A stretch of DNA of 64,000 nucleotides from Lysobacterales bacterium. GTDB lineage: Bacteria > Pseudomonadota > Gammaproteobacteria > Xanthomonadales > Ahniellaceae. How positions within the stretch are numbered: the first letter of the stretch is position 1; each line of letters begins with the position of its first letter. The position numbers and the translations under genes are program-made. Below are positions 49,692 to 56,635 of the stretch, piece after piece. Below the pieces are notes generated by a model. The model was not told the origin of the DNA, did no database searches, and worked only from the letters and a program-made list of their open reading frames with translations. The DNA lies in assembly GCA_016703225.1 (NCBI GenBank), contig JADJCM010000010.1:62001-126000 (forward strand). Direction: 5' to 3'.

Positions 49692-51066
49692 ATGGACTCA
49701 CCCCCTCACCGAGGCGTCTAGGCGCCAGGAGTGGTGAACTGCGTGCACCACGACCAAAGTGAGAGGGCGAGCCCATGAACGAGTGTATGGCACGTGTGCG
49801 GACGTTGGCGATCGATCTGGCGAAGAGCGTTTTCCAAGTGGCCGGCGAGGACGAGCGAGGCACTGTTGTTTTCGAGGACCGGATCAAGTCGCGCGAGTCG
49901 TTTGTCGAGTTCCTGAGGACGCTGAAACCGCCGTTGGTGGTGCTTATGGAGACCGGCCCTGGCGCGCAGTCATGGGCGCGTGAGTTGCAGTCACACGGCA
50001 TCGAGGTTTTCGTACTACCCGCACAGCGAGTGGAGGAGCATCGCAGCGGCGCCAAGAACGACCGCAAGGACACTTTCGCGATCCTGCGTGCGGGGCGCGA
50101 CAAATCGATCCACGCAGTTCCGGTCAAGTCGGTGGAGCGGCTGACGATGCAGGCTCTGCATCGGGTGCGTTCGGGGTACGTGTCGCGGCGTACGGCGATC
50201 AGCAATCAGATTCGCGGGTTGCTTACCGAGCATGGGCTGGTCTTCGCGCGCGGCGAGATGGCGCTGGTCGTTCGCCTGCGGCAGGTGCTGGAGGATGCGA
50301 GCTTGCCCATTCCCTTTCGGCTGCGCGATCTGATTGCGGATCTGTGGGCGGAGTGGGAATGCTTGGGCGAACGCATGGCTGCGCTCGACGCGGAGTTGCA
50401 GAGCGTGGCAACAACCGATCCACTGACGCGGCGCCTGATGACGGTTCCTGGTGTAGGGCCGATGACTGCGACCGCATTGGTGTGCAAGGACTTGAATCCA
50501 GAACGCTTTGCCAATGCGCGACAATTTGCGGCGTATTTTGGCGTGGTGCCAGATCAGGCGAGCAGTGGCAATCGAATCCGGCTGAGGGGCATGTCCAAGC
50601 GCGGAGATGGCTATGTCCGCAGCCTACTGATCAACGGTGCACATGCTGTGTTGCGACAAGTGAATCCGGCGTGCGAGGAAAGAAAACATCCGCAGCGTCT
50701 TCGCCGCTGGAAGGAGAAGCTGGGCAGCAAGGCTGCTGCGGTGCGCCTGGCCAATCGCAACCTGAGAATCATGTACGCGTTGCTGAAGAACGGCGGCAGC
50801 TACCGCGAGGATGCCGCCATGAGATGAAACCTGCGTTCACCCCGGGCGCTGAGCGCCCAGCCTGCTGCTTCACGCACGAACCACAGGTAAGACCGACGCG
50901 GATCGGTGCCTAACACCCTACTGGCCCTTGAGGCCTACACGTAATTGGCAGTCCGCGTGCTCATCCGATGCTGGCCCAGGCGATGCTTCGCCGATCAGAG
51001 GCCTGATACATAGACGCAGCCAAGGTCCGTGAAAAAAGCAGCGGTTGACGGAGGGGGTGAGTCCAT
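49692..51066 (+). mobile_element. IS110/IS1111-type insertion sequence
   Basis: The boundary is defined by exact 16-base inverted repeats ATGGACTCACCCCCTC at 49692-49707 and its complement at 51051-51066, subterminal repeats in the IS1111 sense, so the true ends may lie a few bases outside. It contains the transposase (49775-50827) and a 223-base non-coding right part. It sits immediately after the DUF922 gene and before the first copy of an 82-bp repeat. Confidence 0.8.
49775..50827 (+). CDS. IS1111-group (IS110 family) DEDD transposase
   Basis: 350 residues. N-terminal RuvC-like DEDD domain: AIDLAKSVFQVAGED (first D), METGPGAQSWAREL (E) and AKNDRKDTFAI (D-D). The C-terminal Transposase_20 part has VPGVGPMTATAL, FGVVPDQASSGNRIRLRGMSKRGD and GAHAVL. 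The FGVVP...SSG and SKRGD block is typical of IS1111. Complete and without frameshift, so possibly active. In this family a structured RNA from the IS end guides the recombinase. Confidence 0.93.
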   Translation: MNECMARVRTLAIDLAKSVFQVAGEDERGTVVFEDRIKSRESFVEFLRTLKPPLVVLMETGPGAQSWARELQSHGIEVFVLPAQRVEEHRSGAKNDRKDTFAILRAGRDKSIHAVPVKSVERLTMQALHRVRSGYVSRRTAISNQIRGLLTEHGLVFARGEMALVVRLRQVLEDASLPIPFRLRDLIADLWAEWECLGERMAALDAELQSVATTDPLTRRLMTVPGVGPMTATALVCKDLNPERFANARQFAAYFGVVPDQASSGNRIRLRGMSKRGDGYVRSLLINGAHAVLRQVNPACEERKHPQRLRRWKEKLGSKAAAVRLANRNLRIMYALLKNGGSYREDAAMR

Positions 51067-51069
51067 ACA
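50828..51069 (+). other. Non-coding right end of the IS1111 element (candidate guide RNA)
   Basis: About 240 bases with no supportable gene. In IS1111-group elements the guide (bridge/seek) RNA lies at the right end, so this segment is the place to look. Several inverted segments are present (such as CGGGCGCTGAGCGCCCAGCC near 50845). The assignment is by family knowledge; no structure was computed. Confidence 0.4.
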
Positions 51070-51140
51070 TAGGGTGTGCCGAGCGCAGCGAGGCGCACCG
51101 CTTCGAACGTCACGCAACCGATGCGCTTCGATGCGCCTCG
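51070..51140. repeat. 82-bp palindromic repeat, copy 1 (3' truncated)
   Basis: Begins TAGGGTGTGCCGAGCGCAGC and is the same as copies 2 and 3 until about 51130, after which it diverges (CGATGCGCCTCG). It directly abuts the IS1111 right inverted repeat. Confidence 0.7.
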
Positions 51141-51175
51141 ATCCATAGCCCGTTCGCCTCAATCTCGCCATGCCC

Positions 51176-51257
51176 GTAGGGTGTGCCGAGCGCAGCGAGG
51201 CGCACCGCTTCGAACGTCACGCAACCGATGCGCCTCGCCATGCTCGGCACATTCTAC
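51176..51257. repeat. 82-bp palindromic repeat, copy 2
   Basis: GTAGGGTGTGCCGAGCGCAG at one end and an inverted version (CTCGGCACATTCTAC) at the other, with a 20-30-base unpaired centre. MITE-like or REP-like. It precedes the fitB toxin gene's stop. Confidence 0.78.
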
Positions 51258-51289
51258 GAGGCCGCGCTCTGGTCCTCACCGCGCCGGCG

Positions 51290-51706
51290 CTAGTTCCAGG
51301 GATCGACCACGAGCGCGCCCGCCAGCTTGAATGGCTTGGTGTCACGTGTGGCCACGGACATGCCGTGCGCCAGCGCGATCGCAGCGATGTAGGCGTCTGC
51401 CTGACCAATCACCTGGCCCTTCGACCGGGCCTTCGCCAGGAGTTCGGCATAGGGCGCGGTCGCCGCCAGATCGAAGGCCAGCACGCGGCCGGTGAACAGC
51501 GGCAGTACACGGGTTTCGATCCGTTCGCGCAGCGCGTCGCGACGTTTTCCGGCCGGAAGGGACGCGATGCCGACACGCAGCTCCGCCACGGTGATGGCCG
51601 AGAGAAACAAGGTCTGGACCGGCTGAGCATCGATCCACGCGATTGCCCTGGGGTCCGGCGCGGGCAGCAGCGGTTCGGAGATCACATTCGTGTCGAGAAG
51701 GATCAT
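51290..51706 (-). CDS. PIN-domain toxin (FitB/VapC family)
   Basis: 138 residues with the four PIN acidic residues D5, E42, D104 and D122 in MILLDTNVIS, TVAELRVG, QADAYIA and TRDTKPF. A PIN toxin would cleave tRNA or other RNA. It follows the RHH antitoxin gene by 11 bases. The ATG at 51706 gives the family start MILLDTN. It lies between two copies of an 82-bp repeat, together with the antitoxin gene. Confidence 0.9.
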   Translation of the reverse strand: MILLDTNVISEPLLPAPDPRAIAWIDAQPVQTLFLSAITVAELRVGIASLPAGKRRDALRERIETRVLPLFTGRVLAFDLAATAPYAELLAKARSKGQVIGQADAYIAAIALAHGMSVATRDTKPFKLAGALVVDPWN

Positions 51707-51717
51707 CTCGATCCGCC

Positions 51718-51969
51718 TCAGTCGAGGCTGACGTGGCGCGGCGGTGACCGATCCCGCTGCGTGATCCGATCGACCTCGACGTCGGTGAGCCTGGCCTTGC
51801 GCGCGATGTCGTGCAGCAGCGAACCCAGCTTGAGGCCGCCTGCGGGATTCACGCTGTCTTCGAGAATGGCTCGCACCTCGGCCTCGGTGCTGCGGCCGTG
51901 TGCTGCGGCACGCATGCGCAAGGCGCGATGCACTTCGTCGGGCAGATTGCGTACGGTCAGGGCGGCCAT
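51718..51969 (-). CDS. Ribbon-helix-helix antitoxin (FitA/VapB family)
   Basis: 83 residues. The N-terminus MAALTVRNLPDEVHRALRMRAA is a FitA-type ribbon-helix-helix DNA-binding motif followed by STEAEVRAILEDSV. It should neutralise the PIN toxin and repress the operon. A promoter and an overlapping imperfect inverted repeat lie just upstream (51994-52031). The Shine-Dalgarno GAGGA precedes the ATG. Confidence 0.9.
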   Translation of the reverse strand: MAALTVRNLPDEVHRALRMRAAAHGRSTEAEVRAILEDSVNPAGGLKLGSLLHDIARKARLTDVEVDRITQRDRSPPRHVSLD

Positions 51970-51993
51970 GATGCGGATCCTCGGGTTGCTTGC

Positions 51994-52031
51994 GATGACA
52001 GCATTCTATTGTTCTGACATCATCGCTGCAA
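51994..52031 (-). promoter_or_regulatory. Promoter and probable operator of the FitAB operon
   Basis: On the minus strand TTGCAG (52026-52031) and TAGAAT (52003-52008) are 17 bases apart. An imperfect inverted repeat, GATGACAG (51994-52001) and CTGACATC (52014-52021), spans the -10 and is a plausible antitoxin-binding site. Confidence 0.6.
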
Positions 52032-52060
52032 TTCGCCAGCGATGGTGTCCGCCTCGATCC

Positions 52061-52142
52061 GTAGGGTGTGCCGAGCGCAGCGAGGCGCACCGCTTCGAAC
52101 GTCACGCAATCGATGCGCTTCGCTGCGCTCGGCACATCCTAC
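52061..52142. repeat. 82-bp palindromic repeat, copy 3
   Basis: A complete copy, starting GTAGGGTGTGCCGAGCGCAG and ending CTCGGCACATCCTAC. It differs from copy 2 at a few positions. With copy 2 it brackets the FitAB module in direct orientation. Confidence 0.78.
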
Positions 52143-52259
52143 GGAATTGCGCACGGGTTCTTTCGTTGTCGGCTGGCGCCGGAAATTTCCGGTATCTGCC
52201 GGCGCGTCGTCGTGAGAACATGGCGGCCATATTTCCACTTGCCGATCCGGGGAACCACG

Positions 52260-52424
52260 ATGGCCGCACCGAACTACGCATTTGCCAAGAAGCAGCGCGA
52301 GCTGGCGAAGAAGAAAAAGAACGAAGAGAAGTTGCGCAAGAAGACCGGCAAGAGCGAAGACGGCGACAGCAGCAGCCAGCCCGAAGTCGGCGCGCCGCAA
52401 CCGCCGAAGCCGCAGGGCAGCTGA
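52260..52424 (+). CDS. Small lysine-rich hypothetical protein
   Basis: 54 residues, beginning MAAPNYAFAKKQRELAKKKK and then acidic and proline-rich (SSSQPEVGAPQPPKPQGS). A GGGGAA sequence lies 6 bases before the ATG. Small, charged, probably disordered proteins with this start are recurrent in proteobacteria, but no function is known to me. It is expressed from the opposite strand to the FitAB and Mce genes. Confidence 0.7.
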   Translation: MAAPNYAFAKKQRELAKKKKNEEKLRKKTGKSEDGDSSSQPEVGAPQPPKPQGS

Positions 52425-52487
52425 AGTCCGCGGCAATCCGACCCTCGAGCGAATGCCGGGGGTCGCTGCACTCCAGTCGGCGCAGGC

Positions 52488-53111
52488 CTACGGGGCGGCG
52501 CAGGTGGCGACGGATTGTTCCGCTGCACTCAGCAAGTTGCTGAGGACTTCGCTGCTGGCACTGGCGAAGGCGTCGGCGAGGGACTGGGCAGCGGCATTGG
52601 CTGGCGTCGCGGTCGCGGAGGTCGGGGCCAGTTGCACGGTGCGCGTGCTTGCGCTGCAGCGCAGGGTGGCCGAGGCGGCGACGACCACTTCGCGCGTTCC
52701 GCTGGCATCGACGCGCAGCTCGAATCCGGTAAGCCACAGATCCAGCGCACCGATCGCTTCGGTGCCATGGGTGGATCGTGCATGCAGGCTGCGCAGCTGT
52801 TCGGCGACCAGTACCGGTGGCGCGTCCACCCAGCGCAGGCCTTCGTGCTGCATCAGCAAGGATCCCTTCGTGACCAGCACGCGGTTGCTCTGCAGGGCGG
52901 CGGTGGCCTGGACGATGCCGGGACCGAGCCGGGCTGGCCATTGCAGCGACGGTGCCGAGTCGGCGAGTGGCAGTTGCAGGGTGGTGAGCGGCTCGGGTGT
53001 GCGCAGCAGCGCGCAGCCCGAGATCAGTGCGATGCTGAGCAGGGCGAAGAGCCGAGTGGGAAGATCGTGCGATTGAAAATCGCACCCACGAAGAGATGTG
53101 GAGCGGGTCAC
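52488..53111 (-). CDS. ABC-type transport auxiliary lipoprotein (PqiC-like)
   Basis: 207 residues from GTG 53111, overlapping mlaD's stop. A lipoprotein signal ends in ALISGC, the cysteine at about residue 33. The rest matches the ABC-transport auxiliary lipoprotein family (DUF330/PqiC-like): LRWVDAPPVLVAEQLRS, LDLWLTGFELRVD. Such lipoproteins anchor Mce tunnels at the outer membrane. It is the last gene of the mlaE-mlaF-mlaD unit. Confidence 0.82.
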   Translation of the reverse strand: MTRSTSLRGCDFQSHDLPTRLFALLSIALISGCALLRTPEPLTTLQLPLADSAPSLQWPARLGPGIVQATAALQSNRVLVTKGSLLMQHEGLRWVDAPPVLVAEQLRSLHARSTHGTEAIGALDLWLTGFELRVDASGTREVVVAASATLRCSASTRTVQLAPTSATATPANAAAQSLADAFASASSEVLSNLLSAAEQSVATCAAP

Positions 53112-54076
53112 TTGTTCTTCTCCGGAGTGTAGACGGGCAGGGATTCGGCGCCGAGCACGTAGTCGGCGGGGCCCTGGTCGAAGCGCTGGGTGATGCGCAC
53201 GAGATTTTCGCTGGCCTGTTGCAGCGCCTTCAGCGTCGCCGCCAGTTCGCCGCGCGACTGCTGGTCGAGGCTGTCGAACGTGGTGCGGCCGGCGACGGCG
53301 AAGGCATCGACCTCGCGCGCGGCGGAGCGGATGTCGGCGACTGCGGCGCGTGCCTGATCGACCAGACCGCCGTCGGGATCGCCTTCGCGCGCGGCGATGT
53401 CGCGTTGCAGCTGCGCCAGCAATTCATCGGCCCGTTTCGCCGCGGAACTGAGGCGATGCTCGAGCTCGCGCGCATCCGCGAGCGCAGTGCGCAGGGTCGG
53501 GTAGTCATCCTTCACTTCGCTGCTCACCGTCGCGAGATTGTCGAGCAGGGTCGAGACGCGGCCGATGTTCTCGTCGCTCAGCACCTCGCCGACGCGCGCC
53601 ATCACTTCCTGCGCGCTGTGCATGGCGCCGCTGCCACCGCTCATCAACTGGCTCAGCGTGGACGGCACCGAATCGATCTCGGGCACCGGCTGGGTGCCGG
53701 CCTCGCGCAGCAACTTCGCGGCGGGCGTGCCGCCGAACAGTTCCACCACCGCGACCCCGGTCAGGCCGGTGTAGCTGAGTTGCGCCTTGGTGTCGGTCTT
53801 GATCGGCGTGCTCGCGGTCACGCGCACGCGCACGCGCACCTCGCGCGGGTCTTCCGGATCGAGTCGCAACTTGCGCACTTCGCCGATCTGGATGCCGTGG
53901 TATTGCACCAGGCCGCCGACGCTGAGGCCGCTCACCGACTCGTGGAACAGCACATCGTATTCCTGGTATTCGCGGTCGAGCTGCAGCTTGCCGAGCCAGA
54001 GCACGAACAGCACCAGCGCCGTTGTGACCACCAGCGAGAACAGTCCGATCAGGAAGAAGCGGGCGTGGGTTTCCAT
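53108..54076 (-). CDS. MlaD-type MCE domain protein
   Basis: 322 residues. Inner-membrane anchor (FFLIGLFSLVVTTALVLFVLW), one MCE domain (~40-125: YDVLFHESVSGLSVGGLVQYHGIQIGEVRKL, YTGLTGVAVVELFG), then a long helical C-terminal segment (~170-310) that could extend across the periplasm as in tunnel-forming MCE proteins. It is next to an Mla ATPase and permease. Lipid transport between inner and outer membrane is the family role. Confidence 0.9.
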   Translation of the reverse strand: METHARFFLIGLFSLVVTTALVLFVLWLGKLQLDREYQEYDVLFHESVSGLSVGGLVQYHGIQIGEVRKLRLDPEDPREVRVRVRVTASTPIKTDTKAQLSYTGLTGVAVVELFGGTPAAKLLREAGTQPVPEIDSVPSTLSQLMSGGSGAMHSAQEVMARVGEVLSDENIGRVSTLLDNLATVSSEVKDDYPTLRTALADARELEHRLSSAAKRADELLAQLQRDIAAREGDPDGGLVDQARAAVADIRSAAREVDAFAVAGRTTFDSLDQQSRGELAATLKALQQASENLVRITQRFDQGPADYVLGAESLPVYTPEKNK

Positions 54077-54077
54077 C

Positions 54078-54881
54078 TCAGGTTCCTTGCGTGCGCAGCG
54101 TCAGCGCACTTTCGGCACTGCGACCGCGCGGGCCGCGGAAGCACTGTTGAATCCATGGGTGCGGATGCTCACTGATCCGCGCTGGCGTGTCGATGGCGAC
54201 CACGTGCCGGTCGACCAGCACGGCGACGCGGTCGCAGCAGGTAAAGATCGAGTCGAGGTCGTGGGTGACCAGGAACACGGTCAGGTCGAGGCTCTGCTTC
54301 AGCGTCACGATCAGCTCGTCGAAGGCGGCGGCGCCGAGCGGGTCGAGACCCGAAGTCGGTTCGTCCAGAAACAGGATCTCGGGATCGAGCGCGAGCGCGC
54401 GCGCGATGCCGGCGCGCTTGCGCATGCCCCCGGACAACTGCGCCGGCACCTTGTGCGCGGCGTCGGCGGGCAGGCCGACCAGCGCGATCTTGAGTCGCGC
54501 CAGTTCGTCCATCAGGTCGGCCGGCAATTTCTGGTGCTCGATCATCGGCACCTGGATGTTCTCGATCACGGTCAGCGAGGAAAACAGCGCGCCGTCCTGG
54601 AACATCACCCCCCAGCGCCGTTCGATCGCGGCTCGGGTGGCGGCATCGCTGGCACGCAGGTCGGTGCCGAACACGCGCACCGTGCCGGCTGCCGGTTCCT
54701 GCAAGCCGATGATCGAGCGCAGCAGCACCGACTTGCCGGCACCGGAGCCGCCGATCACCGCCAGCACTTCGCCGCGGCGCACGTCGAGGTCGAGACCCTC
54801 GTGCACGACCTGGGCGCCGAAGCGGTTGCGCAGCCCGCGCACTTCGATCACGGCGGCGTTGTCGTCGGTGGCCATGCTCAC
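54078..54881 (-). CDS. MlaF-type ABC transporter ATP-binding protein
   Basis: 267 residues from GTG 54881 (or 265 from ATG 54875). Walker A GGSGAGKS, signature LSGGMRKRAGIARAL, Walker B ILFLDEPTSGLD and a THDLDS switch. Typical of MlaF/Ttg2A. The GTGA overlap with mlaE favours the GTG start. It supplies energy to the lipid transporter, one base before mlaD's ATG. Confidence 0.93.
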   Translation of the reverse strand: MSMATDDNAAVIEVRGLRNRFGAQVVHEGLDLDVRRGEVLAVIGGSGAGKSVLLRSIIGLQEPAAGTVRVFGTDLRASDAATRAAIERRWGVMFQDGALFSSLTVIENIQVPMIEHQKLPADLMDELARLKIALVGLPADAAHKVPAQLSGGMRKRAGIARALALDPEILFLDEPTSGLDPLGAAAFDELIVTLKQSLDLTVFLVTHDLDSIFTCCDRVAVLVDRHVVAIDTPARISEHPHPWIQQCFRGPRGRSAESALTLRTQGT

Positions 54882-56002
54882 AGGTCCAGTTGCATGTACA
54901 GCACCGCGAACAGCGCGTCGAACACGATCACCAGGAAGATCGATTGCACCACCGAGGACGTGGTGTGGCGACCGACCGACTCGGCGCTGCCGGAGACCTT
55001 GAGTCCTTCCAGGCAGCCGATCGAGGCGATCAAAAACGCAAACACCGGTGCCTTGAGCAGCCCGAGCCAGAGGTAGTACAGCTCGGTGGTGTCCTGCATG
55101 CGCACCAGGAACATGGTCCACGAAATATCCAGCGCCATCGCCCCGACCAGGGCGCCGCCGACGATGCCCGAGAGCATCGCGAGGAAGGCCAGCACCGGCA
55201 GCATGACCAGAAGCGCGACCAGGCGCGGGATCACCAGCAGTTCGATCGGGTCGAGCGCCAGCGCCTGGATCGCGTCGATCTCCTCGCGGCTGCGCATCGA
55301 GCCGATCTCGGCAGTGAAGGCGCTGCCCGAGCGGCCAGCGACCAGGATCGCCGAGAGCAGCACGCCGAACTCGCGCAGGAAGCTGACCGCGACGATCTCG
55401 ACGGTGAGGATCGAGGCGCCGAAGTCGCGCAGTGCGGTCGCCGACAGGAACGCGACCACGGCGCCAACCAGGAAGCACAGCAGCGATACGATTGGCACCG
55501 CGTCGAGCCCGGTGCGTTCCATGTGGTGCACCACCGAAGTCATGCGCAGTTTGCGTCGGCCGTGCAGGATCGCCCAGAAGCAGTGGTTGATCGCGCCGAA
55601 GAACGTTGCCAGTTGCAGCGCATGCGCGCCGAAGCCGTGCACCGCCTCGCCGAGTTTGACCAGCCACTCGCGCCAGCTGCTGTGGCGCGCGGCGACGGCA
55701 GGTTCGACGCTGGCGCGGTCGGCGACCAGTTGCAGCAGCGCCTGGTGTTCGGGGCGCGCATCGGCGATGCGGGCCAGCGCATCGCGGTAACGGCGACGGC
55801 CATCGAGCAGGCGCAGCAGCACCAAGGCGCCGGCCGAATCGAGGGCGTCGAGCCCGGAGAGATCGAGTGTGGCCGGCTTGCGCTTGAGTGCGGCGAGTTG
55901 CGCCAGCAAAGCCGGCAGCCCCTGCATCGTGCAGGCGCCGCGGATCGCCAGCACTGCGCCCGTCTCCGTCGTTTCGCGCCAGTCCAGTTGCGCCGTCGTC
56001 AT
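54878..56002 (-). CDS. MlaE-type permease with N-terminal STAS domain
   Basis: 374 residues. Residues ~1-100 form an STAS (MlaB-like) domain (LDLSGLDALDSAGALVLLRLL), fused to an MlaE permease (~140-370; HHMERTGLDAVPIVSLLCFLVGAVVAF, VAGRSGSAFTAEIGSMRSREEIDAI). In E. coli these are separate MlaB and MlaE. The fusion means no separate mlaB is needed. Nine bases after the rhomboid gene, it is in one unit with mlaF, mlaD and the lipoprotein. MlaC and MlaA are not in the window. Confidence 0.92.
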   Translation of the reverse strand: MTTAQLDWRETTETGAVLAIRGACTMQGLPALLAQLAALKRKPATLDLSGLDALDSAGALVLLRLLDGRRRYRDALARIADARPEHQALLQLVADRASVEPAVAARHSSWREWLVKLGEAVHGFGAHALQLATFFGAINHCFWAILHGRRKLRMTSVVHHMERTGLDAVPIVSLLCFLVGAVVAFLSATALRDFGASILTVEIVAVSFLREFGVLLSAILVAGRSGSAFTAEIGSMRSREEIDAIQALALDPIELLVIPRLVALLVMLPVLAFLAMLSGIVGGALVGAMALDISWTMFLVRMQDTTELYYLWLGLLKAPVFAFLIASIGCLEGLKVSGSAESVGRHTTSSVVQSIFLVIVFDALFAVLYMQLDL

Positions 56003-56011
56003 GGGCGAATC

Positions 56012-56617
56012 CTAGTGCCTCTGCCGGGATCTGGCACGCCAGCGCAGCCACACCAGCGCGCCGCCGACCAGCCCGCCGAGGTGGGCGAAATGGGCGATGC
56101 CCTGAGCCGATCCGGTCACGCCCAGCCACAGCTCGATGCCGGCGTAGAGGGTGACGAACAGCCAGGCCGGCATCGGGATCGGCGGGATCAGCGGCACGAT
56201 CGTCGCTTTCGGGAACAGAGCCGCGAACACCAGCATCACCCCGAACAGGCCGCCGGATGCGCCGACGGTCGGGTAGGGCGATCCGGTCAAGTCATTGACC
56301 AGCAACTGTGCCGCGGCCGCGCACAGCACGCTGGCGAAGTAGAGCAGGGCAAAGCGGCGCGGTCCGATGATGCGCTCGACGTCGCCGCCGAACATGTGCA
56401 GGCCAAGCATGTTGAACACCAGGTGTGTCAGGCCGCCGTGCAGGAAGGCATAGCTCAACGCCTGCCAGAGCTCGAAGTGCGGGCCCAGCGGCCACAACGC
56501 GGCCAGGATCAATGCGCGGTCGCCGATCTGCGACTGCACCAGGAACACCACCACGCAGCTGCCGATCAGGGAGCGGCTGACCACGGGTTCATGAAGGGGG
56601 AACGGAGAGTTGGACAT
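56012..56617 (-). CDS. Rhomboid-family intramembrane serine protease
   Basis: 201 residues, six membrane helices. The catalytic pair is visible: S121 in GASGGLFG and H179 in HFAHLGG; also the WQALSYAFLHGGLTHLVFNM segment with its H/N. It cleaves transmembrane substrates in the inner membrane. It lies between the frame-corrected Ser/Thr kinase gene (18 bases) and mlaE (9 bases). Confidence 0.93.
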   Translation of the reverse strand: MSNSPFPLHEPVVSRSLIGSCVVVFLVQSQIGDRALILAALWPLGPHFELWQALSYAFLHGGLTHLVFNMLGLHMFGGDVERIIGPRRFALLYFASVLCAAAAQLLVNDLTGSPYPTVGASGGLFGVMLVFAALFPKATIVPLIPPIPMPAWLFVTLYAGIELWLGVTGSAQGIAHFAHLGGLVGGALVWLRWRARSRQRH

Positions 56618-56635
56618 GTCGGCGGCGTTTCGCGC

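Noticed and set aside
51070..52142. CRISPR-like array of three repeats
   Set aside because: The repeats are 82 bp, palindromic at their ends and irregularly spaced (35 bp and ~800 bp); no cas gene is present.
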